20,832 nucleotides of DNA from a virus: positions 1 through 20,832 of IMG/VR virus record IMGVR_UViG_3300030450_001859. One strand, given 5' to 3'. The notes beneath the pieces were generated by a model. It worked only from the letters and a program-made list of their open reading frames with translations. It searched no databases and was not told the DNA's origin. This document shows positions 8,267 to 17,200 of the stretch, piece after piece (position 1 is the stretch's first letter; each line of letters begins with the position of its first letter). The position numbers were made by a program, and so were the translations under genes.

Positions 8267-8691
8267 CAACAAGAAGAGAGAATATTTTAGATGCTGTTAA
8301 GGCTGCCCTTGCTGGCACAACTTCTGTAGGCACTAAAATCTACAGGTCACGTGTGACAGCAGTAAGCAGGGCTGAAAGTCCTTGTTTGCTTATTTCTTGG
8401 TCAAACGATACGGCAACTCAAACCACATCCCTAGCGACTCTTGATTGGTCTTTAGACGTACAAGTAGCTGTGATTGTCAGAGGAACTACTCCTGATGAGA
8501 TAGCTGATCCGATAGTAGAGAGTCTTCATACGAAATTAATGACAGATTCAACTCTTGGGGGCTATTTAATGGATATTATTCCCACTGGATGTACGAATGA
8601 GAATTTCGATGCTGACCAGGCGGGCGGCGTTGTAACTTGTTCGTATCAATTAAAATATCGGACTTTAAATAATAATTTGGCTTCGGCTTAG
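8263..8691 (+). CDS. Tail terminator, gpU-like
   Basis: This 142-residue protein shares the general lambda gpU pattern: an N-terminal helix (RRENILDAVKAALAG), a beta strand and loop with a proline (ESPCLLISWS), a central strand (WSLDVQVAVIV), an amphipathic helix with EIADPIVESLHTKLM, and a final strand pair with the acidic NENFDADQAG and VVTCSYQLKYRT. gpU caps the tail tube when it reaches full length and makes the surface that binds the head. Lambda also encodes gpZ here; no second such gene is present, so this one may do both jobs. The start overlaps the previous stop as ATGA; no Shine-Dalgarno is seen. Confidence 0.75.
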   Translation: MTTRRENILDAVKAALAGTTSVGTKIYRSRVTAVSRAESPCLLISWSNDTATQTTSLATLDWSLDVQVAVIVRGTTPDEIADPIVESLHTKLMTDSTLGGYLMDIIPTGCTNENFDADQAGGVVTCSYQLKYRTLNNNLASA

Positions 8692-8743
8692 TCTCGAATT
8701 TTTAAAATAGTTAATATGTAGTCATAGTAATTTGATTCTGTAG

Positions 8744-9676
8744 ATGGCTGTTTTAAAGACTAAAGAGACGCTGATAGCGGCAAAAAAAGAAAGTTCTTAT
8801 GCGTCGGCAGCAACCTTGGCAGGGACTGATGCTGTTTTAGCAACTGAAGTTTCTATTGAGCCTGTAGCTGCTAATGCTTTAGATCGAAACACGATCGACG
8901 GAAAGTTCGGCTCTAGACCCTTTATTCAAACGAATACTCATGTCAGTTTAAATCTAACGGTCGAAGCAACGCCATCAGGCACAGCCGGACAATCGCCAGA
9001 TTACAAAGATCTTTTACTTGGGTGTGGCCTAATAGAAACATCTACTGCAAGTCAAAACGTATTTTCTCCAGAGACGAATTTAGAAACGGCTGATAGTTTG
9101 ACAATTGGGGTTTATATAGATGGCTCACTCCACAAATTGACAGGGGCAAGAGGAAGTTTTACATACCAAATCGAGGCAGCCGATACACCTAAATTTGTAT
9201 TTAATTTTCTAGGTTTATATAACGCCCCAACAGCAACAGCAATATTAACTCCAACTTATGCTCAACTAGCTCCAAAGGTTGCCAACAGCACAAATACAAC
9301 AGCATTCCAACTCCATTCGTATGCGGGTTCAATGCAGTCATTTAGTTTTGAGCAAAATAATAATCTTTACTATTCTGAATTAGTAGGAAGTTCAAAACAG
9401 GTAAGGGTGACAGATCGCGCAAGCTCTGGAAGTGTCAGTATTGAATCGGTTGGATTAGGAACAAAGAACTTTTATGAAATTGTTAATTCAACAGCGACAG
9501 GAAATTTAACTCATCAACACGGGCAAACAGGAGGTAATAAGATCACGTTTACAGCTGGACAAACACAATTAGAGACTGTTGCCCAGGGAGAGAACGAAGG
9601 TTATCAAATGTTGGATGTTGGATATCGTGCGTTACCTAACAGCGGCAACGATGAGTTTGAATTGAAGTTCCATTGA
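8744..9676 (+). CDS. Major tail tube protein
   Basis: This 310-residue protein likely polymerises into the tail tube. The N-terminus (KTKETLIAAKKESSYASAAT, then LAGTDAVLATEVSIEPV), NTHVSLNLTVEATPSGTAG and YKDLLLGCG follow the pattern of phage tail tube proteins of the lambda gpV/phi-type class, with strong predicted beta content throughout and no membrane or signal segment. Its place between the tail terminator and the chaperone pair is exactly that of lambda gpV. A 52-base A+T-rich spacer precedes it. That spacer holds TAATAT at 8712-8717 but no convincing -35, so a promoter is possible but unproven. No Shine-Dalgarno is seen for this presumably abundant protein. Confidence 0.85.
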   Translation: MAVLKTKETLIAAKKESSYASAATLAGTDAVLATEVSIEPVAANALDRNTIDGKFGSRPFIQTNTHVSLNLTVEATPSGTAGQSPDYKDLLLGCGLIETSTASQNVFSPETNLETADSLTIGVYIDGSLHKLTGARGSFTYQIEAADTPKFVFNFLGLYNAPTATAILTPTYAQLAPKVANSTNTTAFQLHSYAGSMQSFSFEQNNNLYYSELVGSSKQVRVTDRASSGSVSIESVGLGTKNFYEIVNSTATGNLTHQHGQTGGNKITFTAGQTQLETVAQGENEGYQMLDVGYRALPNSGNDEFELKFH

Positions 9677-9692
9677 TATTGCTTTTATCAAG

Positions 9693-9712
9693 TTAGGGGT
9701 TTACCCTGCTAA
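9693..9712 (+). other. Small hairpin after the tail tube gene
   Basis: TTAGGGG at 9693-9699 can pair with CCC and CTAA at 9704-9712, leaving loop TTTA (9700-9703) and a TG bulge (9707-9708). There is no following T-run, so it is a poor terminator by itself. It could stabilise the tube transcript's 3' end or weaken readthrough to the chaperone gene. The short stem means it could also be chance. Confidence 0.3.
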
Positions 9713-9729
9713 TTAGACGTATTAAATGA

Positions 9730-10074
9730 ATGGGATTAAGGCTAAATCAATCGGGGACATATAAATGGCCTGTAACTGTTCAGATACCAATCGATGGTGG
9801 TAAATATGAGAAGACAAAGTTTGATGCTGAATTTAAGCGCTTAACTGAAACACGTATTTTAGAAATCAATGAATTAATCACCAAAGGAAAACTTGTTGCA
9901 GTTGATTTATGCAAAGAGGTTCTTGTTGGTTGGGAGGGGATAGAAGATGACGACGGCAATGAGGAGGCATTTTCAGAAACTAATAAAAAGAAGTTGCTAA
10001 ATGTACCAAGGGTTGCACAGTTTATATCAGAGGCTTTTTATGCATCAATAGAGGGAGCTAAAAGAAAAAACTAA
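9730..10074 (+). CDS. Tail assembly chaperone, gpG-like (zero-frame product)
   Basis: This 114-residue protein is coded between tail tube and tape measure, the universal place for the lambda gpG type of chaperone. It opens with a beta-rich part (YKWPVTVQIPIDGGKYEKTK), continues with helices (FKRLTETRILEINELITKG, VDLCKEVLVGWEGI) and ends with helix VAQFISEAFYASIEGAK. Such chaperones coat the tape measure and recruit tube protein. The protein stops at TAA 10072-10074 immediately after a slippery heptamer. A smaller share of ribosomes should shift and make the longer gpGT form. ATG 9730 is used; ATG at 9726 is in another frame. Confidence 0.85.
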   Translation: MGLRLNQSGTYKWPVTVQIPIDGGKYEKTKFDAEFKRLTETRILEINELITKGKLVAVDLCKEVLVGWEGIEDDDGNEEAFSETNKKKLLNVPRVAQFISEAFYASIEGAKRKN

Positions 10075-10400
10075 CTGACTGTGTTGATTATATTTTTAAA
10101 AATAGTAAAAACAATCAAAGTGAATTAGAAGCAGCAGCTAAAGCTTTCGGTGTCATTTTACCTGAAAAAAAAGACAAGGATTTTTTATTATGGCCAGAGC
10201 ATGAGGACGTATTGGATTTATTTATGCGTTGTCAAACTCAATGGAGGGTTGGCGGTCTAGGGCAAGTGACAGGTTTTTGCTATGAGTCGGTAATAGCTTT
10301 GGCTAATATTTACAAGTATGATGACCTCAAGACGGTGCTTGAAGATTTACAGGTAATGGAAATCCGAGCAATTGAAATCATGAATAAGGAGCAGAAATAA
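9730..10400 (+). CDS. gpGT chaperone made by -1 ribosomal frameshift
   Basis: Reading joins 9730-10071 to 10071-10400 and gives about 223 residues. After the slip at A AAA AAC (10065-10071), the -1 frame stays open from CTA at 10071 to TAA at 10398-10400. The 109-residue extension contains AAAKAFGVILPEKK, WPEHEDVLDLFMRCQTQWRV and GGLGQVTGFCYESVIALA. The TQWRxG...TG.xYxxV pattern is that of the gpT-type extension found after many phage gpG genes. In lambda, gpGT binds both tape measure and tube protein. No good start codon or ribosome binding site supports an independent T gene. The stop overlaps the tape-measure ATG as TAATG. Confidence 0.88.
10052..10071 (+). promoter_or_regulatory. Programmed -1 frameshift signal
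   Basis: The heptamer A AAA AAC at 10065-10071 lies in phase over codons AGA AAA AAC of the gpG frame, one codon before its TAA stop. An internal Shine-Dalgarno-like AGGGAG sits at 10052-10057, seven bases upstream. This is the same kind of stimulator used at E. coli dnaX. A weak inverted repeat TTGATT/AATCAA with a long A+T loop follows at about 10084-10117 but is unlikely to be strong. Efficiency cannot be read from sequence. Confidence 0.85.
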
Positions 10401-11992
10401 TGGCAGCTAAGTTTTCAATGCTTCTGTCGGTTAAGACGATAGGAAAGCAAGCAATTAATAGACTCGGCAACTCGATGCAGGGTTTGGCTGGACGGGTTAA
10501 GAATGTACGTTTAACTGTTGATGGATTAGCGAAATCTTATGCGGCGTTAAGGATTGTTCAGAATGCTTTAAATGTCACTGTTCAAAGAGCCGAGTCAGAA
10601 AGAAGATTAAAATTACTTTCACAAGGGTTTGATGATTTAGCAAGCGTTCAAAATGCTGCATCTTTAGCGGCTAATAAATTTGGATTAAGTCAAACACAAG
10701 CGAATAAAGAATTTGCACAAATTTATGCACGTTTAAGACCGATAGGATTGCAATTAAAAGAAATAAGAACTGTTTATGAAGGATTTAATACGGCAGCGAA
10801 ATTAAGCGGAACATCTGCAGCAGAAGCTTCTGGAGCGTTCTTACAGTTATCACAGGCATTAGGAACAGGCGTTTTAAGAGGAGAAGAATTTAATAGCATC
10901 TTTGAGCAAACACCTGCAATTATTCAAGCGATAGCTTTAGAGATGGGTGTTCCTGTTGGTCAGATGAGAGATCTTGCGAAAGAAGGCAAGGTCACAATTG
11001 ATTATATTTTGCCTGCGTTAGAACGACTGCGAACGGAGGGAGCCGATAAATTAACGGAAGCAATGAAAGGGCCTGCACAACAATTTAGAAATTTAAAAAT
11101 TGCAGTCGAGGAATTACAGATTGCCGCAATAGAGGACAACTTAACAACAATTACCGACGGGGTTAATGCTCTAACTGGAAGCGTTAATTTATTAAATAAA
11201 GCAATAAAAAGCGACGAATGGAAACAGTTCTGGGATTTCTTGAGATTTGGTTTTGATGGGAATCCGTTTGATGATGAAAAACTTATGACAGAACTGGAAA
11301 TAAACAGGACTAGATTTCAATCTCAAAATATGGACTTAAGTAGTCCAGAAACAGGAGTAATAGGTCGACGTAATAGACCACCTGTTGAAGACATTAATGA
11401 TTTAAAAACTTCAGTTGAAAAATTAAACGCAGAATGGAAAACAGGAGCAACTGATGGATTGAAAAAATATAAAGAAGGCTTAGGCGATATTTCGACAAGA
11501 TTAACAACTATGGTTACCAATTCATTTAAGAAAATGGAGGATTCGTTGGTTGATTTCGTGATGACGGGAAAGCTTGCGTTTAAGGATTTAGCGAACAGCA
11601 TTATTAGAGATATGGTTCGCATTGCTATTCAACAGACAATCATGGCTCCTTTTGGGGATTGGTTTGGTGGTTTGTTTAAGAAAGGTCCAACAACAACAGC
11701 GGCAAATGTAAGCGGCAACAGAGCCATGGGTGGACCCGTTGGAGCTGGTAGAAGTTATTTAGTAGGTGAACGTGGTCCTGAATTATTGCGTCTAGGTAGT
11801 AAGGGCGGGCATGTCACCCCTAATCATCAATTGGGTAATACTTCCGTCGTTGTTAATGTAGATGCAAAAGGTCAATCACAAGTATCAGGAAATCAAGGAC
11901 AGGCGGCGGCGTTAGGTCGTGCAATATCGGCGGCGGTAACGTCTGAACTTGTAAAACAAAAACGCCCCGGCGGTTTACTTAGCGCTGCTTAA
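10400..11992 (+). CDS. Tail tape measure protein, gpH-like
   Basis: This 530-residue protein sets tail length and is ejected with the DNA. Residues about 65-245 match the common tape-measure N-terminal region (ANKFGLSQTQANKEFAQIYA, SGTSAAEASGAFLQLSQALG, GVLRGEEFNSIFEQTP, GKVTIDYILPALERL, MKGPAQQFRNLK). A helical spacer follows. Residues about 365-420 match the lambda tape-measure C-terminal domain (DFVMTGKLAFKDLANSIIRD, then AIQQTIMAP). The Gly-rich end carries AMGGPVGAGRSYLVGERGPE, also typical. Lambda gpH is 853 residues, so this is short. GGAG lies about 10 bases before the ATG. Confidence 0.93.
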   Translation: MAAKFSMLLSVKTIGKQAINRLGNSMQGLAGRVKNVRLTVDGLAKSYAALRIVQNALNVTVQRAESERRLKLLSQGFDDLASVQNAASLAANKFGLSQTQANKEFAQIYARLRPIGLQLKEIRTVYEGFNTAAKLSGTSAAEASGAFLQLSQALGTGVLRGEEFNSIFEQTPAIIQAIALEMGVPVGQMRDLAKEGKVTIDYILPALERLRTEGADKLTEAMKGPAQQFRNLKIAVEELQIAAIEDNLTTITDGVNALTGSVNLLNKAIKSDEWKQFWDFLRFGFDGNPFDDEKLMTELEINRTRFQSQNMDLSSPETGVIGRRNRPPVEDINDLKTSVEKLNAEWKTGATDGLKKYKEGLGDISTRLTTMVTNSFKKMEDSLVDFVMTGKLAFKDLANSIIRDMVRIAIQQTIMAPFGDWFGGLFKKGPTTTAANVSGNRAMGGPVGAGRSYLVGERGPELLRLGSKGGHVTPNHQLGNTSVVVNVDAKGQSQVSGNQGQAAALGRAISAAVTSELVKQKRPGGLLSAA

Positions 11993-11994
11993 TT

Positions 11995-12342
11995 ATGGCA
12001 ACCTTTCCCACCTCTCCCGCTGCTAGTTACGGGATTTCGAAAACGTCAAGGCCAAATATCAAAAGAGTACAATTTGCCGATGGCTATGAAGCAAGGTTAA
12101 GTTTTGGGATGCATCAAAACGCTAAAACATGGAATCCAACTTGGGACAACATCACAGAAGCAGAATCAGACACTATAGAAACGTTCCTAGATGCAAGAGC
12201 CAACGACGCTGACTCCTTTACTTGGACCCCGCCAAACGAATCAAGCTCTGGTAAATATATTTGCAATGATTGGACAAAACAAATCAATGTTGCAGGGTAT
12301 GCAACTATTACAGCAACATTTGAAGAGGTATTTGAACCATAA
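11995..12342 (+). CDS. Minor tail protein, gpM-like
   Basis: This 115-residue protein has the compact pattern of lambda gpM and relatives: YGISKTSRPNIKRVQFADGY near the start (residues 12-31), NPTWDNITEAE in the middle, FLDARANDADSFTWTPP (64-80), and a closing strand pair YATITATFEEVFEP. gpM joins the tail tip assembly around the tape measure before gpL. It begins 2 bases after the tape-measure stop, and its own stop overlaps gpL as TAATG. No strong ribosome binding site is visible, so coupling is likely. Confidence 0.87.
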   Translation: MATFPTSPAASYGISKTSRPNIKRVQFADGYEARLSFGMHQNAKTWNPTWDNITEAESDTIETFLDARANDADSFTWTPPNESSSGKYICNDWTKQINVAGYATITATFEEVFEP

Positions 12343-12899
12343 TGGCTGTCCCTGTTAGCGAGTTACAAAAGGCCAATCCTAGTTCCATTATTGAACTTTT
12401 TATTCTTGAGTTTATTCCATCAATTCACGGCGGAATTAGTGACGTTCATAGGTTCCATAATGGGACAAATCAAAACGGAAATAATGACATTATTTTTGGT
12501 GGACAAACTTACGTTAAAATTCCAATCATTGCAGATGGCTTTTCCTATAACGGGAAACAACTGCCAAGACCTACTTTAAGGATTAGTAATATTTTAGGAA
12601 CATTTACTGGGTTTTTGAATTTTTTGCCTATGGGAATGGAAGGGGCAAAAGTCACAAGAAGAAGAACGCTTTTAAGATATTTAGATGCGGCGAATTTCTC
12701 AGGTGGTAGTAGTCCTTACACACCAGATTCATCGGCGGTGTTCCCTGATGAAATTTATGTGATTGATCGTAAGTCCATAGAGAATAGAGAAGTGGTTGAG
12801 TTTGAATTAGCGACAAAAATAGATGTCATGGGTGTTCGTTTACCTAAAAGGCAAGTGTTACCTAATGAGTTCCCTGGGGTTGGTACTTTCTATTCATGA
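12342..12899 (+). CDS. Minor tail protein, gpL-like, lacking the Fe-S C-terminal domain
   Basis: This 185-residue protein has the gpL core: SIIELFILEF near the start, then FGGQTYVKIPIIADGFSYNG, LPRPTLRISNILGTF, VTRRRTLLRYLDAANF, PDEIYVIDRKSIENREVVEF and VRLPKRQVLP. In lambda gpL (232 residues) that last motif is followed by a cysteine-rich domain binding a 4Fe-4S cluster. Here the chain ends 12 residues later and contains no cysteine anywhere. The reading frame is intact and the next start overlaps the stop as ATGA, so this looks like a true short form rather than a frameshift. Confidence 0.85.
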   Translation: MAVPVSELQKANPSSIIELFILEFIPSIHGGISDVHRFHNGTNQNGNNDIIFGGQTYVKIPIIADGFSYNGKQLPRPTLRISNILGTFTGFLNFLPMGMEGAKVTRRRTLLRYLDAANFSGGSSPYTPDSSAVFPDEIYVIDRKSIENREVVEFELATKIDVMGVRLPKRQVLPNEFPGVGTFYS

Positions 12900-13603
12900 C
12901 TTGGAAAGATAAAGCTTTATCTCATGCAAAGGGAGAAGACCCATTTGAATCTTGCGGCTTGTTAGTAGTTATCAAAGGAAAGGAAAAATACTTTGCTTGT
13001 AAGAATGTTGCAGACAAACCAAAAGATATGTTCATTATTGATCCAGAGGATTGGGCAAGCGCAGAAGATAAAGGTGAAATAGTCGCGGTTATACATAGCC
13101 ATCCAACGACATCACCTCAATTATCAGAAGCGGATAAGGTTAGTTGTGAAAAATCAAAACTTACATGGCACGTCGTACAACCAAATTTAGAAGAATGGGT
13201 TGAATACAAACCTTGCGGATATAAAGCGCCTTTGATTGGTCGAAAATGGGTGTGGGGCGTTAATGATTGTTGGTCCCTTTGCCGTGATTACTATAAAGAG
13301 GAACTAAACATAGATTTAAAAGATTGGGATAGACCTACAAGCTCAGAGGCATTTATTTTAAATCCAATGTTTGATCGTTCATTTGTTGCGACAGGATTTA
13401 GGGAATTAAAGCCAGAAGAAGAACTACAAAAAAATGATTTACTATTAATGAGTATTGGATCACCGGGGTTAAATCATATTGGTTTATATCTAGGCGATCA
13501 ATTAGTTTTGCATCATTTACAAAACCGTTTATCTAGTCGTGATTTATTAGATGAATGGCTATTAAAATGTATGGGAAAGAGGATTCGTTATGACTTTGCG
13601 TAG
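12896..13603 (+). CDS. Tail tip protein, gpK-like: JAMM protease plus NlpC/P60
   Basis: This 235-residue, two-domain protein is of the lambda gpK type. Residues about 5-105 form a JAB/MPN domain with a complete JAMM motif: E18 in ESCGLLV, HSHP at 67-70, and S77xxD80. Residues about 112-230 form an NlpC/P60 cysteine-peptidase domain with C125 in GVNDCWSLCRDYY, H194 in LNHIGLYLGD and HH at 206-207. This domain probably trims peptidoglycan or processes tip proteins during assembly or entry. All main catalytic residues appear present in both domains. It overlaps gpL by 4 bases and gpI by 14. Confidence 0.9.
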   Translation: MTWKDKALSHAKGEDPFESCGLLVVIKGKEKYFACKNVADKPKDMFIIDPEDWASAEDKGEIVAVIHSHPTTSPQLSEADKVSCEKSKLTWHVVQPNLEEWVEYKPCGYKAPLIGRKWVWGVNDCWSLCRDYYKEELNIDLKDWDRPTSSEAFILNPMFDRSFVATGFRELKPEEELQKNDLLLMSIGSPGLNHIGLYLGDQLVLHHLQNRLSSRDLLDEWLLKCMGKRIRYDFA

Positions 13604-14210
13604 AATAAAATTATACGGCGAATTAGCAAAGTTTGTTGGCGAGCGTGTTTTATATGCTGAAGTAGCAAACGTTGGTCAGGCAATACGCTTTCTATGCGTG
13701 AACTTTAAAGGTATTGAAGGACATATGAAAGATCAATATTACAAGGTCAGCGCTGGTGATTGGCAATTAGAAGAAAGTGAGATCCATTACCCAACAGGGC
13801 AAAGTGATATTTCTATTGTTCCTATAGTTAGTGGAGCCGGTGGAAATATGGGCAAAGTCCTTTTAGGCGCTGCATTGATTGGGATAGCCATAGCAGCTCC
13901 AGGAGCAGGTTTTTTAGCAGGTGGTGGATTTGGTTTTGGGGCGACCACTGCGGGTACTTTTTCAGCGGCAGCTATGGCTGGAAATATTGGTATTGGGTTA
14001 GTACTTAGTGGTGTCGCTGGCATGTTGTCACCTGTTCCGACCACTCCTTCATCAGAACAAGATCCACGGCGAAGTTTTAGTTTCAGCGGGATTCAGAATA
14101 CATCGAGGGCCGGGGTAGCGGTCCCTATTATTTATGGCTCTGAAGTTTTAGTTGGAAGTGTCGTTATTTCAGCGGCAATCGATACCGTACAAGTTGAGGT
14201 GCCAGCATGA
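13590..14210 (+). CDS. Tail assembly protein, gpI-like
   Basis: This is a 206-residue protein. Residues 1-80 look like a beta-grasp (ubiquitin-like) domain, with RRIKLYGELAKFVGERVLYA and VGQAIRFLCVNFKG. A Gly/Ala-rich hydrophobic hairpin follows at about 86-150 (GKVLLGAALIGIAIAAPGAG, then GIGLVLSGVAGMLSP), then a C-terminal segment with SFSFSGIQNTSRAGVAVPIIYG, a gpI family signature. gpI is needed with gpK for tail tip assembly in lambda and is thought not to remain in the finished particle. The hydrophobic hairpin could insert in membrane, but the same feature is common in the family. GAGG lies near the ATG; the end overlaps gpJ as ATGA. Confidence 0.87.
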   Translation: MTLRRIKLYGELAKFVGERVLYAEVANVGQAIRFLCVNFKGIEGHMKDQYYKVSAGDWQLEESEIHYPTGQSDISIVPIVSGAGGNMGKVLLGAALIGIAIAAPGAGFLAGGGFGFGATTAGTFSAAAMAGNIGIGLVLSGVAGMLSPVPTTPSSEQDPRRSFSFSGIQNTSRAGVAVPIIYGSEVLVGSVVISAAIDTVQVEVPA

Positions 14211-17200
14211 AAGATTTAGTTATTGGTTCGGGTGGTGGAAAAGGCGGTGGTGGTGGGTCTGGAACACCTACAGAAGCAAAAGACAATCTTGATTCAAAGC
14301 AATTCGCGACAGTATTAGACCTGATTGGAGAAGGTGAACTTGAAGGATTGATTTACCCAGATCCTCACTTTGTTAATGCAATTGATGGAGCTGCAAACCC
14401 TTGGCATCAATCAATCTTTTTTAACAACACACCACTGCAAAACAGAGATGGGTCATACAACTTTAAAGATGTAATAGTTCATGCTCGTTCAGGCCAATCT
14501 AATCAAGCTTCAATTCCTATAAATGAAAACATATCTACTGTTGTTTCTACGGGTTTTAGTGAAGTAAGGAATGATTCTACTCCTAAAGTAATTCAAGTAA
14601 CTGATACCGATGTTGATGCCGTAAAGGTTACAATTACAGTTCCACAATTACAGATATACAGCGATGAAGGTGACATTGAAGGAACAGAAGTTCAGTTAGA
14701 AATTGCAGTTCAATATTCAGGGGGAAGCTATGTCACAAAGGTTTCAGGGACCGACGGACAAATAAAAGGGAGAACAGGTGATTTATATCAACGTGACTAT
14801 CTAATAAGGCTTGATGGTGCTTTTCCTGTAAATGTAAAAGTTACAAGAATAACAGCAGACTCAACAAGTTCAAAACTTTTTAATGTTATCCAATGGAACG
14901 CATACACCTTAATAACTTATGACCAAAGAAACTATAATAATTCTGCGTTAGTCGGGGTAAGGTTAGATGCGGAACAGTTTACAAGTATTCCTACAAGAAA
15001 ATATTTTGTTAAAGGAATAAAGGTTAAAGTTCCACATAATGCAACGGTGAGAACAAGTGGAGATGGAGTTGGTAGTCTTTCTTATTCTGGTACATTTAAC
15101 GGGACTTTGGGCGCGGCGGTAAGCACTAATGACCCTGCATGGTGTTTATATGATTTGTTGACTTCTTCAAGATACGGATTAGGTGTAGATCCTTCTACTA
15201 ATGCAGGTCATTTAGCAGAAAGTGATTTAGATAAATTTTCGTTTTATGCTGTGTCTCAATATTGCAGTGAATTAATAGACGATGGAACAGAAACAGGAAA
15301 TAAAGAGCCTAGATATTCCTTAAATGTAAATATTCAATCAGCGCAAGAAGCGTACACCGTTATAAATCAAATCTGTTCTGTTTTTAGAGGTATGAGTTTC
15401 TGGTCTACTGGGTCAGTTTCATTAACTCAAGATTCACCAAAAGATACAAGTTACTTATTCACAATTGCGAATGTACTTGAGCCAGGTTTTACATACGCAA
15501 ACAGCAGTCAAAAAACGAGAGCTACCGTTGCAGTCGTTAAATACTTTGATAATGACTTAAGAGATTATCAATATGAAGAAGTAAAAGCAGACCAAGACGT
15601 TATAAATAGATATGGGTCAATCGTAAAAAACATTGAAGCTTTTGGCACAACTAGCAGGGGGCAGGCACACCGATTAGGCCGATGGCTTTTATATGAACAG
15701 GCTGCTAATGAAACATGTTCTTTCGTTACTTCAATTGAAGCGGGTGTCGTTTGTAGACCTGGCGACGTAATAGAAATTGCTGATGAATTAAAAGGGGGTG
15801 AAAGAAGATCAGGTCGTATAAAATCAGCTACTACAACGGCGATTACTGTTGATGATGCGACAGGTTTAACAGTTGGTTCAAATCCAACATTGGCGGTTAT
15901 TCTTCCAGATGGGTCAGTTGAATCTAAAACAGTTTCTACTATTTCCTCTGGTGTAATTACTGTTTCATCTGCTTTTAGTTCAGCTCCTAATGCTAATTCA
16001 ATATGGGTTTATCAAACTTCAGATCTTCAAACTTCGAAATGGCGTGTTGTCTCAGTAGAGGAACAAGATGAAACTAATTATGCAATTACTTGTCTTACAT
16101 ATAACGACGGCAAATATTCGCATATAGAAGATGGCATTGCTTTGCCTGTTAGAGATGTTACTAATTTGAATCAAGTGCCAGATTCACCAGTAAGTTTAAA
16201 TGCAACAGAAGTTATCTATGAAAATACAGGAAGGGCAAAAGTAAAAATAATAGTTACATGGACAAATTCAACTGATAATGTTCTTTTACGTTGGAGATAT
16301 GAGAATAATAATTGGACCTCTGTTGATGTTAAAAGAGCGAAGCAATATGAGATTCTAGATACTCGCGTTGGTGATTATCAAATAGAGGTTTATAGCGTAA
16401 GTGCGTCAGGTCTTCGCTCACCAAATCCAGCACAATTAAAACCATTTAAAGCAATAGGCAAAACAGCACCACCGGGGCAAGTAACGGGAATTAGTTTATT
16501 ACCTGTAGATGAAGCGACTGCCCTTCTTAAGTGGAATAGGGCAACTGACTTAGACGTTATTTTAGGCGGTAGTGTTTTAATAAGACACAGTAAATTAGCT
16601 ACAGGTGCGGAATGGAAAGATGGAACGCCCATCGTTGGACCAGTTAGCGGTGATCAAACTAGTATTCATGTCCCTTTATTGGCTGGAACTTATCTTTTAA
16701 AGTTTAGAGATGATACAGGTAATGATTCACCAAATCCTTCAAACTGGGACCCTACAAGAACAGAAATTGAAGCACCTACACCTTCAGAAAGAGATGCGGT
16801 ACATACATTAACTGAACATACTGGAAATGTTCCATTCTTTGGCCCTAAAGTTAATACTATTTATGACGCAACTTTAGGCGGGTTAAGACTAACGGAATCT
16901 AATTCAGTCGTAGCTTCAACAGGGCAATACACTTTTAACCAAGCATTTGATTTTGGGCAAATTTATGACGTTAATCTTAAAAAAGATATAAAGACAAGCA
17001 CATATTCTAATAATGAACTTTGGGATAGCAGAACAGATTTAATTGATACTTGGGGTGTAATTGATGGTACTGGTAATCTAAAACCTGATAAATGTGACGC
17101 TGCTTTATATGTAAGAACAACAAATGTAGACCCGAATGATGTAACTGAAGCGGATATGGGCCCTTGGCGTGAGTTTTCTAATGTTCTAGTTCAGGCAAGA

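Noticed and set aside
8692-8743. Promoter before the tail tube gene
   Set aside because: TAATAT is present at 8712-8717 but no -35 box lies at a workable distance; kept only as a possibility in the tail tube entry.
10084-10117. Stem-loop stimulator after the slippery site
   Set aside because: Only six A+T-rich pairs (TTGATT/AATCAA) around a 22-base loop; too weak to claim as a frameshift stimulator.
10212-10400. A separate 62-codon gene starting at TTG 10212
   Set aside because: Its frame is open back to the slippery heptamer at 10065-10071 and the upstream part matches the gpT-type extension; there is no ribosome binding site before the TTG. It is the end of gpGT.
13787-14044. 85-codon reverse-strand ORF rich in Pro and Ala
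   Set aside because: It is the complement of the Gly/Ala-rich hairpin of the gpI-like protein; compositional artefact.
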